Program-made: the position numbers and the translations under genes
NCBI GenBank assembly: GCA_949298825.1
Contig: CASFYB010000001.1
Span: 1-64,000, forward strand
Direction of reading: 5' to 3'
Origin: an uncultured Helicobacter sp.
Lineage (GTDB): Bacteria; Campylobacterota; Campylobacteria; Campylobacterales; Helicobacteraceae
DNA: 64,000 nucleotides
Notes under the pieces: generated by a model
Told to the model about the DNA's origin: nothing
The model's input: the letters and a program-made list of their open reading frames with translations, nothing else
The model's database searches: none
In this document: positions 17,676 through 26,265 of the stretch, piece by piece
Numbering within the stretch: the first letter of the stretch is position 1
Layout of the letters: each line of letters begins with the position of its first letter

Positions 17676-18739
17676 TGTTTTTATATTTATCGCGTCAATA
17701 TTTTAGGCTGGTTTTGATTGTCTTTAGTGCATTGCAGGTATTTTTTGTCAGTATTGATAGTCTTAAATATTTAGATCAGATGCCAAGCTCAGCCAACCTT
17801 ATCATCCTATTTTTTGTTTATGATTTTCTTTATGCGATCAATTATACTCTGCCAATCTCCACCCTTTTAGCAGCTATTATTTTTTATATCAATCTTATTA
17901 GATCAAATCAATATACAGCTTTCCTAGCTTTGGGGTATTCTAAAAGGCAGATCATGAGACCTGTGCTTTGGATATCTACGATGTTGGTGATATTTTATAT
18001 TGGTTTAAATGCTACGCCATTTGTCTATGCGCAAGAGAAGGCTGAAGCTATTATTTCTCAAGAAAACTTTTCATCAATCACAGAGGATTTGCTTGTTAAG
18101 TATAAAAATAATTATGTATATTTTGGCAAGATTTACCCCCTTATCAAAAAAGCAGAGGATATAAAGGTCTTTGAGCTAGATGAAAATAGCGTTTTAATAA
18201 GCTTTACTCAAGCTAAAGAGACGCATTTTATAGGGGATTATTGGGTGCTTGATAATGCAATATACTCTAAGATGCCAGAGCATATAGAGCTTGGCAAAAA
18301 GGGATTAGAGAGTGCACAGATTGATAAATTAAAAATATTAAAAGGCTTTCGTCCAAAGATTTTAGATACCATTTATCAAAATAAGCCATCAGTCTCTATT
18401 GCTGATGCTTTTCAATCGCTTATTATCTTGCAAAACCAAGATGCCAATCATTCCAAGATTCGCGCGCTTTTGTATAATTTCATCCTCGTTCCATTTTTTG
18501 TGCCACTTGTTATTATTATCATCGCTTTTTATTCACCGATGCTCTCTAGATATAGCAATCTTTCGCTTTTAGGCTTTGTATTTGTGGTTATTTCCTTGGT
18601 GGCATGGGGATTATTTTTTGCATTTGGGCGCTTGAGTATTTCTGGGCTTTTACCCCCAGAGATGATGCTTTTAGTACCTTTGGCAATTTTGTTTATAGTT
18701 TGTCTAAGTTATTATTATAGAATCAACCAAAAAATGTAA
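17675..18739 (+). CDS. LptF/LptG-family (YjgP/YjgQ) LPS export permease
   Basis: 354 residues with three N-terminal membrane helices, a periplasmic beta-jellyroll region (about residues 120-235) and three C-terminal helices, the LptF/LptG pattern. Such permeases form the inner-membrane ABC complex that extracts LPS and passes it to LptC/LptA. Typical segments are SISTLLAAIIFYINLIRSNQYTA-like and LALGYSKRQIMRPV. It is impossible to say from sequence whether this is LptF or LptG. It sits after rplY-pth as HP1498 does. Confidence 0.8.
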   Translation: MFLYLSRQYFRLVLIVFSALQVFFVSIDSLKYLDQMPSSANLIILFFVYDFLYAINYTLPISTLLAAIIFYINLIRSNQYTAFLALGYSKRQIMRPVLWISTMLVIFYIGLNATPFVYAQEKAEAIISQENFSSITEDLLVKYKNNYVYFGKIYPLIKKAEDIKVFELDENSVLISFTQAKETHFIGDYWVLDNAIYSKMPEHIELGKKGLESAQIDKLKILKGFRPKILDTIYQNKPSVSIADAFQSLIILQNQDANHSKIRALLYNFILVPFFVPLVIIIIAFYSPMLSRYSNLSLLGFVFVVISLVAWGLFFAFGRLSISGLLPPEMMLLVPLAILFIVCLSYYYRINQKM

Positions 18740-18759
18740 TAAAAATTAAATTATTTGGC

Positions 18760-18765
18760 TAGAAT
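18760..18765 (+). promoter_or_regulatory. -10 promoter box for lutABC-bcp
   Basis: TAGAAT lies 40 bases before the GTG start of lutA in a 66-base gap. It probably starts the lutA-lutB-lutC-bcp operon. Confidence 0.45.
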
Positions 18766-18805
18766 GCAAGAAAGTTTAAAATTAACGAAACCATAAGGAG
18801 AAAAA

Positions 18806-19534
18806 GTGAAAGTTTATTTTTTTGCTACTTGTTTGGGTGGTATGGCATATAGCAATACTTGCATCAATGCTATTAAAATACTGCAAAAAGCAGGCTTAGA
18901 AGTTGTTTTTAAAAAAGATCAGACTTGCTGTGGACAGCCTAGTTATAATTCTGGGTATTATGATGAAAGTCGTAAGGTTGCATTATATAACCTAGAACTT
19001 TTTAGCGAGCCTTACCCTATTATTGTGCCTAGCGGCTCTTGTACTGGTATGATGAGGCATGATTATTTGGAGCTTTTTGAAGGGCGTAATGAATATGATA
19101 GGATGAAAGAATTTTGCTCTCGTGTTTATGAGATGAGCGAATTTTTAGTAGAAAAGCTTAATTTTTTACCCGATGATTTGGGAGATAAAACTAGTGTCAC
19201 TTGGCATAGCAACTGCCATGCTACTCGTGTGGCAAAGTGTATACCATCGGCTAAGAAGCTTATTAGAAGCCTTAAAAATGTTACATTGCATGAGCTTGAG
19301 AGAGAGGAGGAGTGCTGTGGCTTTGGAGGTACTTTTAGTATCAAAGAGCCAGAGATCTCTGAGGCTATGGTGAAGGAAAAAATAGCTGATATCCAAGCGC
19401 GTAATGTAGAATATCTCTTAGCAGGTGATGCTGGATGTTTGTTAAATATTTCTGGTGCAATGGCCAAGATGGGAATCAATAATATCAAGCCAATGCATTT
19501 TTATGATTTTTTAGCACAGAGAATGGGAATTTAA
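18806..19534 (+). CDS. lutA: L-lactate utilisation protein LutA (LldE), CCG-domain iron-sulfur subunit
   Basis: One of three subunits that together oxidise L-lactate to pyruvate and pass electrons to the respiratory chain. The 242-residue protein has two cysteine-rich CCG domains, with cores TCCGQPSYNSGY and EECCGFGGTFSIKEPE. The GTG start is supported by AAGGAG seven bases upstream and by alignment of KVYFFATC with family N-termini. lutB follows after 10 bases. Confidence 0.9.
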   Translation: MKVYFFATCLGGMAYSNTCINAIKILQKAGLEVVFKKDQTCCGQPSYNSGYYDESRKVALYNLELFSEPYPIIVPSGSCTGMMRHDYLELFEGRNEYDRMKEFCSRVYEMSEFLVEKLNFLPDDLGDKTSVTWHSNCHATRVAKCIPSAKKLIRSLKNVTLHELEREEECCGFGGTFSIKEPEISEAMVKEKIADIQARNVEYLLAGDAGCLLNISGAMAKMGINNIKPMHFYDFLAQRMGI

Positions 19535-19544
19535 GGAGTAGATA

Positions 19545-20993
19545 ATGAGTACACTTTATCATTCTAATCAAGATTATGAAAATGCCATACATGAGAGAAT
19601 AACCAACACTCAATTGCGTACCAATTTGAAAGCTGCGATGGATACGCTTAAGACTAAACGTAAAAATCTTATTACCACAAAGTTTATGGACTGGGAGGGT
19701 TTGAGAGAAGAGGCCAGAAAGCTTAAGATGCGCACATTAGGCAAGCTTGATGAAGTATTAGAGACTTTTGAGAAAAATGCTACAAAGAATGGAATCAAAG
19801 TTCACTGGGCTAGCACTCCAGATGAAGCTAATAAAATTATTTATAATCTAGCTAAGCAAAAGGGTGTGACCTCCATCCTTAAGGGAAAATCAATGGCTAG
19901 CGAGGAGATCCACCTAAATAAATATCTTGAAAAAAAGGGTATTAAAGCAGTTGAGACTGATTTGGGTGAGTTGATTATTCAGCTAATTGATGAGACGCCT
20001 GTGCATATTGTGGTGCCAGCTGTACATAAAAATCGCTATGAAATTGGCGAGATTTTTCAAGATAAATTAGGGGCAGAGCTTGAGAGTGAGCCAGAAAAGC
20101 TAAATGCCATTGCTAGAGGCCATCTCAGAAAAGAGTTTGAGGGCTTTAAAATGGGGCTTACTGGTGTTAATTTTGGCATTGCCAATGAAGGAGCGATTTG
20201 GCTAATTGAAAATGAGGGCAATGGTAGGATGACTAGCAGCGCTTGTGATATCCATGTGGCTATCTGCGGTATTGAAAAGGTCGTAGAAAGCTTTGAAGAT
20301 GCTTCTATCCTAGATACACTATTAGCACCATCTGCCACAGGAGCACCAATCACTTGTTATAACAATATCATCACATCTCCAAGAAAAGATGGCGAGAAAG
20401 ATGGACCAAAAGAGGTGCATATTATTTTATTAGATAACCATCGTTCTAATATGCTTAATGATGATAATTTCTTTAAGGCACTTTCTTGCATTCGTTGTGG
20501 CACATGTTTGAATCACTGCCCAGTCTATGATAAGATCGGTGGGCATGCCTATCTTTCTACCTATCCTGGTCCTATTGGTGAAGTGATCTCTCCTCAACTT
20601 TTTGGTCTTAATAATTGTGGATATATGGTCAATTTATGTAGTTTGTGTGGTAGATGCTCTGAAGTGTGTCCAGTAAAAATCCCCTTAGCAGAATCTATTC
20701 GTAATCTAAGAAGTGAAAAAGTGGGCCAAGGAAATGGAAAAGTGCTAGGCTACAACCAAAGCAAGCATAATAAAATGGAGCAGATATCTATGCGTAAATT
20801 TGCTGACTTTGCCACTTCTGGGAAAAAATGGAGAATGATTCTATGGTTTGCCCATACTTTTGGTGGATTGGGCAAGATATTTCACCCTATTATCCCAGTG
20901 CTTAATAAATGGACAAAGTGCAGAAGCTTTCCAAAAGTAGATGCCAATCTGCATAATAGAGTAAAAGAAATGCAAGGGGTGATTTATGAGTAA
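19545..20993 (+). CDS. lutB: L-lactate utilisation protein LutB (LldF), iron-sulfur subunit
   Basis: 482 residues. The N-terminal LUD domain contains LTGVNFGIANEGAIWLIENEGNGR. Two 4Fe-4S ferredoxin motifs follow: CIRCGTCLNHCPVYDKIGG and CSLCGRCSEVCPVKIPL, then a C-terminal DUF3390-like tail. It is the central electron-transfer subunit of the lactate dehydrogenase complex. Its end overlaps lutC by 8 bases, so the three subunits are translated together. Confidence 0.9.
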   Translation: MSTLYHSNQDYENAIHERITNTQLRTNLKAAMDTLKTKRKNLITTKFMDWEGLREEARKLKMRTLGKLDEVLETFEKNATKNGIKVHWASTPDEANKIIYNLAKQKGVTSILKGKSMASEEIHLNKYLEKKGIKAVETDLGELIIQLIDETPVHIVVPAVHKNRYEIGEIFQDKLGAELESEPEKLNAIARGHLRKEFEGFKMGLTGVNFGIANEGAIWLIENEGNGRMTSSACDIHVAICGIEKVVESFEDASILDTLLAPSATGAPITCYNNIITSPRKDGEKDGPKEVHIILLDNHRSNMLNDDNFFKALSCIRCGTCLNHCPVYDKIGGHAYLSTYPGPIGEVISPQLFGLNNCGYMVNLCSLCGRCSEVCPVKIPLAESIRNLRSEKVGQGNGKVLGYNQSKHNKMEQISMRKFADFATSGKKWRMILWFAHTFGGLGKIFHPIIPVLNKWTKCRSFPKVDANLHNRVKEMQGVIYE

Positions 20994-21615
20994 GCAGGCA
21001 ATTTTAGACAATATTAGATTGGCTATTAGTGGGCGTAAACCTTCTAATGATGGGCATTATATTGATATTACAAAAATGCAAGAAGAGGATTTATTAAAAG
21101 AATATTTACGCTTGCAGGCTGAAAATATGTCAAATATCATCATATCTAGCAAGGAAAAATTGCTTGATGATATTAAGCAAGTATTGCTTTCCTCTGAAGC
21201 AAAGCAGCTGTTATACGCGATGGATCTGCCTTGTGATGTTAGTTCTCTTGAGGGTATTAAGCTTGTTGCATATGATAAAAGTGTAGAAGAAAATAGGCAT
21301 GAGCTTTTCCATATTGATACTTCTATTGTAAGTGCGCGTTGCGGGGTTGCTAATCTTGGGATTATGGGATTTGTAAGCTCTCCCCAATCTCCTCGTTTAA
21401 CCTCTTTGATTACTGAGCATTGCATTATGCTATTAGATAAAAAGAATATCGTGCGCAATCTTTTTGAGGGTGTGGAGTTCTTAAAAAAGCAGGGTAATGG
21501 TATATTGCCTACGAATATGTTTTTTGTAGCAGGACCATCAAGGACGGCTGATATTGAGCTTCAGACTGTTTTTGGCGTACATGGGCCTAGAAAAACAACC
21601 ACAATTATTTACTAA
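20986..21615 (+). CDS. lutC: L-lactate utilisation protein LutC (LldG)
   Basis: 209 residues forming a single LUD-type domain (TSIVSARCGVANLGIMGFVSSPQSPRL, and the C-terminal FFVAGPSRTADIELQTVFGVHGPR). It lacks cysteine clusters, as expected for this subunit of the LutABC complex. It starts inside lutB and is followed 9 bases later by bcp, matching HP0139-HP0136 in H. pylori. Confidence 0.9.
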   Translation: MSKQAILDNIRLAISGRKPSNDGHYIDITKMQEEDLLKEYLRLQAENMSNIIISSKEKLLDDIKQVLLSSEAKQLLYAMDLPCDVSSLEGIKLVAYDKSVEENRHELFHIDTSIVSARCGVANLGIMGFVSSPQSPRLTSLITEHCIMLLDKKNIVRNLFEGVEFLKKQGNGILPTNMFFVAGPSRTADIELQTVFGVHGPRKTTTIIY

Positions 21616-21624
21616 GGATATAGC

Positions 21625-22086
21625 ATGCTAAAAAATGGAGATAAGGCACCTCATTTTTGTTTAAAAAATCAGGATGATATTGAAGTCTGTCTTAGTGATT
21701 TTGCTTCAAAAAATATAGTATTGTATTTTTACCCTAAAGATAATACACCAGGCTGCACGACAGAGGCCCTAGAGTTTAGTGAGCTTTTAGGGGAGTTTAG
21801 TAAGCTTGATTGCATTGTTATTGGTGTCTCTCCAGATAGTGCTAAAAGTCATCAAAATTTTATTGCTAAACAAAATCTTAATGTGCTTTTGCTTAGTGAT
21901 AAGGATAAAAATGTGGCTACTAGCTATAATGCCTATGGAAAGAAGATGATGTATGGTAAGGAAGTGATGGGCATTATCCGTAGTACTTTTATCATCAAAG
22001 ATGGCATTATTAAAGAAGCGTTTTATAATGTCAGGGCCAAGGGACATGCACAAAATATTCTAGAAGCAGTAAAAAAGCTTGTTTAA
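21625..22086 (+). CDS. bcp: Thioredoxin-dependent peroxiredoxin, Bcp/PrxQ type
   Basis: Reduces hydrogen peroxide and organic hydroperoxides in the cytoplasm. The 153-residue protein has the peroxidatic cysteine in YPKDNTPGCTTEALEF. The second cysteine found five residues later in E. coli Bcp is absent (alanine in CTTEA), so it would work as a one-cysteine-type enzyme or use another resolving thiol. GIIRSTFIIKDG near residue 115 is typical of the family. It is the last gene of the lut operon. Confidence 0.9.
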   Translation: MLKNGDKAPHFCLKNQDDIEVCLSDFASKNIVLYFYPKDNTPGCTTEALEFSELLGEFSKLDCIVIGVSPDSAKSHQNFIAKQNLNVLLLSDKDKNVATSYNAYGKKMMYGKEVMGIIRSTFIIKDGIIKEAFYNVRAKGHAQNILEAVKKLV

Positions 22087-22180
22087 CTATTCTATTTAAA
22101 AAAGATATAAAAATATTTATCGCAATTAATAAGGTTATAAAGACTATTATGGGATAAAAAGGGATAAAAGTTTTGATAGG

Positions 22181-22255
22181 TGGCTCCGGATGCAGGATTC
22201 GAACCTGCGACCAAGCGGTTAACAGCCGCCTACTCTACCGCTGAGCTAATCCGGA
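22181..22255 (-). tRNA. tRNA-Asn (anticodon GTT)
   Basis: On the minus strand the 75-base cloverleaf starts TCCGGATTAGCTCAG and ends with an encoded CCA. The acceptor arm TCCGGAT pairs with ATCCGGA, the anticodon loop reads CTGTTAA, and the T loop is GGTTCGAATCC. It stands alone between bcp and the wbp operon. Confidence 0.97.
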
Positions 22256-22334
22256 ATATCTTAATTTCAAAATTAAGAAACGCCATTATAATCAAAATGA
22301 GAAATAAAGTCAATAAGTTTTAAATAAAAGTTAT

Positions 22335-23597
22335 TTATAATCTATAAAGGAGCTTTTTATCCAAGTGGGTAGAATCTAAAATCCCCTTAAGGTCAAAAAT
22401 AAAGCCATTGCTTTTTAGGTATTTTGAATAATCAAAGTCCAAAAACTCATCATGTGCGATTGCGACTAGAAAGGCATCAAACATCCCATCAACTTCATGA
22501 AGTTTTTTAACTGTGATGTTATATTCTTTTTTGACTTCTTGCGTGCAAACAAGGGAATCATACATTTCTACATTGCAGCCAAAATCTTTCAGTTCAGATT
22601 CTACTTCAAAGACCTTGGCATTGCGAATATCTTTGCAATTTTCTTTAAAGCTTGCGCCAAATAGTCCTATGCGCGCACCTAGTGGATTTATTTTATGCTT
22701 AGCTAAAAGCTTGATAAACTTTTGGGCTATAAAGCTTGGCATCAGGTCATTGATAAACCTTCCTGAGCTGATCACGCGCGGATGATAGTCATAGACATTA
22801 GCAATATGCACTAGATAGTATGGATCTACACTTATGCAATGCCCACCCACAAGTCCGGGGCTAAATGGTAGAAAATTCCATTTTGTGCTAGCTGCCTTTA
22901 AAACCTCATGAGTGTTGATTTCAAGATGATCAAAAATCATGCAAAGCTCATTGACAAAAGCAATATTTAAATCTCTTTGTGCATTTTCTATAGCTTTAGC
23001 TGCCTCTGCTACCTCGATACTTGGGGCAAGATAGGTGTTATTAATGATGCTTTTATAGAGTTTATTTATTTTTAGTGCTGCTTCTTTGGTGCTCCCAGAG
23101 GTGATTTTAGTGATATTTTCAAGCTTATAGATAGGATCTCCTGGATTGATTCTCTCTGGAGAGTAGCCGATGAAAAAATCTGTATTTAATTTAAGATGGC
23201 TTGCTTTTTCTAAAATAGGGGCACATTCTTTGTTGGTGCAAGTGGGGTAGGTGGTGGATTCATAGATGATGATATCCCCCTTTTTTAGCATCCTCCCTAC
23301 CATTTCTGAAGCCTTTAATAAATAGGAGATATCTGGCTTTTTGTATATATCTACAGGCGTGGGTACAGCGATGATGTAGATATTGCAATCTTTCAGGCTA
23401 GATTCTTCATAGGAGAAGTTTAAAAACTTAGATTGTTTGATATCTTTAATCTGCTCATTAGAATCAACCCCATTTTTTAGACTTTTGATTCTATCTTGAT
23501 TGATATCAAAACCAATGGTTTTATAGATCTTTCCAAAGGCTATGGCCAGAGGTAGTCCAACATAGCCAAGGCCAATAACAGCTATTTTATCATCCAT
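22335..23597 (-). CDS. wbpA: UDP-N-acetylglucosamine 6-dehydrogenase (WbpA-type nucleotide-sugar dehydrogenase)
   Basis: Oxidises UDP-GlcNAc to UDP-GlcNAcA with NAD, the first step to UDP-ManNAc3NAcA. The 420 residues include the NAD loop AVIGLGYVGLPLAIAFG, the catalytic cysteine in PGLVGGHCISVDPYYL, and the C-terminal GLFGASFKENCKDIRNAKV. The sequence resembles WbpA/TviB more than the glucose-specific Ugd. It is the last gene of the wbp operon and overlaps wbpE by 8 bases. The step order is inferred from the Pseudomonas WbpA-B-E-D-I pathway. Confidence 0.85.
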   Translation of the reverse strand: MDDKIAVIGLGYVGLPLAIAFGKIYKTIGFDINQDRIKSLKNGVDSNEQIKDIKQSKFLNFSYEESSLKDCNIYIIAVPTPVDIYKKPDISYLLKASEMVGRMLKKGDIIIYESTTYPTCTNKECAPILEKASHLKLNTDFFIGYSPERINPGDPIYKLENITKITSGSTKEAALKINKLYKSIINNTYLAPSIEVAEAAKAIENAQRDLNIAFVNELCMIFDHLEINTHEVLKAASTKWNFLPFSPGLVGGHCISVDPYYLVHIANVYDYHPRVISSGRFINDLMPSFIAQKFIKLLAKHKINPLGARIGLFGASFKENCKDIRNAKVFEVESELKDFGCNVEMYDSLVCTQEVKKEYNITVKKLHEVDGMFDAFLVAIAHDEFLDFDYSKYLKSNGFIFDLKGILDSTHLDKKLLYRL

Positions 23598-24708
23598 AAA
23601 AATCCCCTATACTTTGTGTGATGTATCTAAGCTCATTGATGCTTAAATATGGATTGATAGGAAGTGATAGGATATTTTGACTAGCATAAATAGCATTATC
23701 AAAGTTTTCTTTAGTTTTTAGATAGCTAAAGGCTTTTTGTTTGGGCAATATTATAGGGTAGTGTATAGCAGTGGGTATGCCCCTATCTTTTAGAAATGCT
23801 TGGAGGGCGTCTCTTTTTTGAGCCAGTATGCTAAATTGAGCAAAGACACTTTTTTTATGAGATGAAATATTTGGTAATTTGACTGATTCTATGTGACCCA
23901 GCGTGGTTAAATAGTGCTTAGCAATGGCATTTCTTTTTTCTATCATCTCATCAAAATAGCTTAACTTTTGATGCAAGATGGCTGCTTGCAAGGCATCAAG
24001 TCTTGAGCTGATGCCAATTTCATCATGATGGTATCGCTTGTTTTGAGCATGGATTCTAAGAGAGGCGATGCGTTTTGCTATATGCTCATGTGGTGTGAAG
24101 ATAGCCCCACCATCCCCAAAGCATCCAAGGGGTTTAGCTGGGAAAAAGCTAGTGGTAGAAATATCAGCTAGACTTAGACTTTTATGCCATTTATCTTGGC
24201 AGAAAATCTGTGCACCAAAGCTTTGTGCACCATCTTCAATGAGGGCGATATTATTAGCATGAGCGATTTGTTTTAGCCTAAATAGCTCGCAAGCTTGACC
24301 AAAAAGACTGACACCTAAAATGGCTTTGGTGCGAGGAGTGATGAGAGAGGATATAAGATCTATATTAAGATTAAAGTCTTTTAGGTCTATATCTACAAAA
24401 ATAGGTTTTGCTCCTACTAGGGCTATCATCTCTGCAGATGCAAAAAAGCTAAAGCTAGAAGTGATCACCTCATCACCCTCTTTGATATCAAGCGCACGTA
24501 ATGCTAAGTAAAGCGCTGATGTGCCATTAGAGCAGGTAATAACAAAGCCTTGATTATCATCAAAAATATATTTTTTTAACTCTGCTTCTAGTGAGCTAAC
24601 CTCTTCTCCCATGATAAAATTACCCGAGTTTAGCACACTAAAAATAGCAGAATCTAAAACCTCTTTATGTGCAAGATAATCTTCTTTAAGCCCAGCAAAA
24701 TCAATCAT
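23590..24708 (-). CDS. wbpE: PLP-dependent aminotransferase (WbpE-type, DegT/DnrJ/EryC1 family)
   Basis: Predicted to aminate the 3-keto sugar made by WbpB, giving UDP-GlcNAc3NA. The 372-residue protein has the family segments TCSNGTSALYLALRAL (phosphate of PLP), ALIEDGAQSFGAQI (aspartate on the pyridine nitrogen) and the lysine in TSFFPAKPLGCFGDGG. The ATG at 24708 (MIDFAGLKEDYLAHKE) is chosen over an earlier TTG at 24726, because family members start at this point and it directly follows the wbpD stop. Confidence 0.85.
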   Translation of the reverse strand: MIDFAGLKEDYLAHKEVLDSAIFSVLNSGNFIMGEEVSSLEAELKKYIFDDNQGFVITCSNGTSALYLALRALDIKEGDEVITSSFSFFASAEMIALVGAKPIFVDIDLKDFNLNIDLISSLITPRTKAILGVSLFGQACELFRLKQIAHANNIALIEDGAQSFGAQIFCQDKWHKSLSLADISTTSFFPAKPLGCFGDGGAIFTPHEHIAKRIASLRIHAQNKRYHHDEIGISSRLDALQAAILHQKLSYFDEMIEKRNAIAKHYLTTLGHIESVKLPNISSHKKSVFAQFSILAQKRDALQAFLKDRGIPTAIHYPIILPKQKAFSYLKTKENFDNAIYASQNILSLPINPYLSINELRYITQSIGDFYG

Positions 24709-24709
24709 T

Positions 24710-25294
24710 TTAATTTGATTCCTCAAGTTTATGATCTTTTAATATATAGCCACATTGATCATTTTCACTCCATGCATAATCATCTTTAAATTCTAGTTTA
24801 ATGCCAGATTTATCCACCCAACCAATTTGACGCATAGGATTCCCCACCATGAGTGCATGGGCTTTGACTTCACCTTTGACTACACAGCCAGCGCCAATAA
24901 GTGCGTATTTGCCGATACTGCTACCACATACCACAACTACCCCCGCTCCAAGTGAGCAGCCTTTTTCAAGCAGGGTTTTTTTATATTCATTTTTGCGATT
25001 GATAAAAGCGCGTGGATTTAACACATTGCTAAAAACGACACTTGGCCCAATAAAAACATCATCTTCTATTTCTACGCCTTCAAAAATGCTGACATTATTT
25101 TGCACCTTTACACCAGAGCCAATTTTTATATTAGGGCCGATAACACAATTTTGCCCAAAGGATGAATTAGCCCCAATCTTAACATTACTCAAAATATGAC
25201 AAAAATGCCATATTTTGACATTTTCATCAATGCTAACATTGGAATCTATAAAACAAGATTCATGTATGAAGGAGCTTTTGTGTATCTTTAGCAT
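24710..25294 (-). CDS. wbpD: N-acetyltransferase with left-handed beta-helix (WbpD-type)
   Basis: Expected to N-acetylate the 3-amino group, giving UDP-GlcNAc(3NAc)A. The 194 residues are mostly hexapeptide repeats (VSIDENVKIWHFCHILSNV, IGANSSFGQNCVIGPN), with the active-site asparagine region VFSNVLNPRAFINRKNEY as in WbpD and the related WlbB. It sits between wbpB and wbpE with overlaps or no gap, which fixes its role better than the fold alone. Confidence 0.85.
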   Translation of the reverse strand: MLKIHKSSFIHESCFIDSNVSIDENVKIWHFCHILSNVKIGANSSFGQNCVIGPNIKIGSGVKVQNNVSIFEGVEIEDDVFIGPSVVFSNVLNPRAFINRKNEYKKTLLEKGCSLGAGVVVVCGSSIGKYALIGAGCVVKGEVKAHALMVGNPMRQIGWVDKSGIKLEFKDDYAWSENDQCGYILKDHKLEESN

Positions 25295-26265
25295 AATGAT
25301 AGCTTTTTTATATAAGGATGGTATTCTGTATTGAGTTGGCTAAGTTGGCTGGTGCGGATTTGGTGGGTTAGGAGGACGCCAGCTTCAGCTTGAGTGAGGC
25401 CAAAGCCTCTGTTTTGCAAGATTTCCTCATAGCTTTTTTTATGCAAGTTTTCAAATCCACTAGAAAACTCAATCTCTTCGCCTTCAAAGTTGATACTGCG
25501 ATACATTCTTTTGTTGTTTTCTTTGGCAATTTGTGGGAGATGATTTGCATTAATGGATAAAAACCATCTGATATCTGCATGTTCTAACTCTAAAGTACCA
25601 CTGGCCACATCTTCTTTCCTTAAGTGTACTTTTCCACAGTTAGATGGGTTTTTTGGCATACCAAAGATAAATTGCAGCATATCAAAAAAGTGGATTCCAA
25701 TATTTGTGGCGATACCACCACTTTTACTCTCATCTCCTTTCCAAGAGACAAAATACCATTTTCCTCTAGAGGTGATATAAGTAAGATCTAGCACAAAGCG
25801 CTTATTTGAATTTTCTTTTAAGGTTTTTTCTACCCTATTTTTTAGAGCGATGATATCAGGATGCAAGCGCAGCTGAAGGATATTGTAAACTTTTTTGGCA
25901 CTATTTTTTTCACAGGCAATAAGATCTTGTATATTCCATGGGTTGAGCACTAATGGCTTTTCACAAATCACATCCATTTGATTTTGCAAGCCAAAGCGTA
26001 TATGGCTATCATGGAGATAATTTGGCGTGCAGATGCTTAGGTAATCTAGAGGCGTGGATGATTTTTGCAGCTTAGAAATATGACGTTCAAACCTTTCAAA
26101 TTCTACAAAAAAATGCGCTTCTGGAAAGTAGGAATCTAATATACCTACAGAATCTTTTGGATCTAGAGCACAAGATAGATTGGCATTATTTGCCTTGATG
26201 GCATCCATATGTTTAGGGGCTACATAGCCAGCTGCTCCCAATAGGGCGAAATTGATATTTTTCAT
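25288..26265 (-). CDS. wbpB: UDP-GlcNAcA 3-dehydrogenase (WbpB-type Gfo/Idh/MocA oxidoreductase)
   Basis: Oxidises C3 of UDP-GlcNAcA before amination. The 325-residue protein begins KNINFALLGAAGYVAPKHM (NAD loop) and contains the Gfo/Idh/MocA catalytic motif VICEKPLVLNPW with its lysine, then GGIATNIGIHFFDML with the conserved histidine. It overlaps wbpI and wbpD by a few bases on either side (ATGA with wbpI). Confidence 0.85.
   Translation of the reverse strand: MKNINFALLGAAGYVAPKHMDAIKANNANLSCALDPKDSVGILDSYFPEAHFFVEFERFERHISKLQKSSTPLDYLSICTPNYLHDSHIRFGLQNQMDVICEKPLVLNPWNIQDLIACEKNSAKKVYNILQLRLHPDIIALKNRVEKTLKENSNKRFVLDLTYITSRGKWYFVSWKGDESKSGGIATNIGIHFFDMLQFIFGMPKNPSNCGKVHLRKEDVASGTLELEHADIRWFLSINANHLPQIAKENNKRMYRSINFEGEEIEFSSGFENLHKKSYEEILQNRGFGLTQAEAGVLLTHQIRTSQLSQLNTEYHPYIKKLSLC

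Noticed and set aside
22141-22180. Attachment site or island beside tRNA-Asn
   Set aside because: No integrase gene and no repeat of the tRNA 3' end was seen in the window; the wbp genes are next to it but joined to mrp on the far side.
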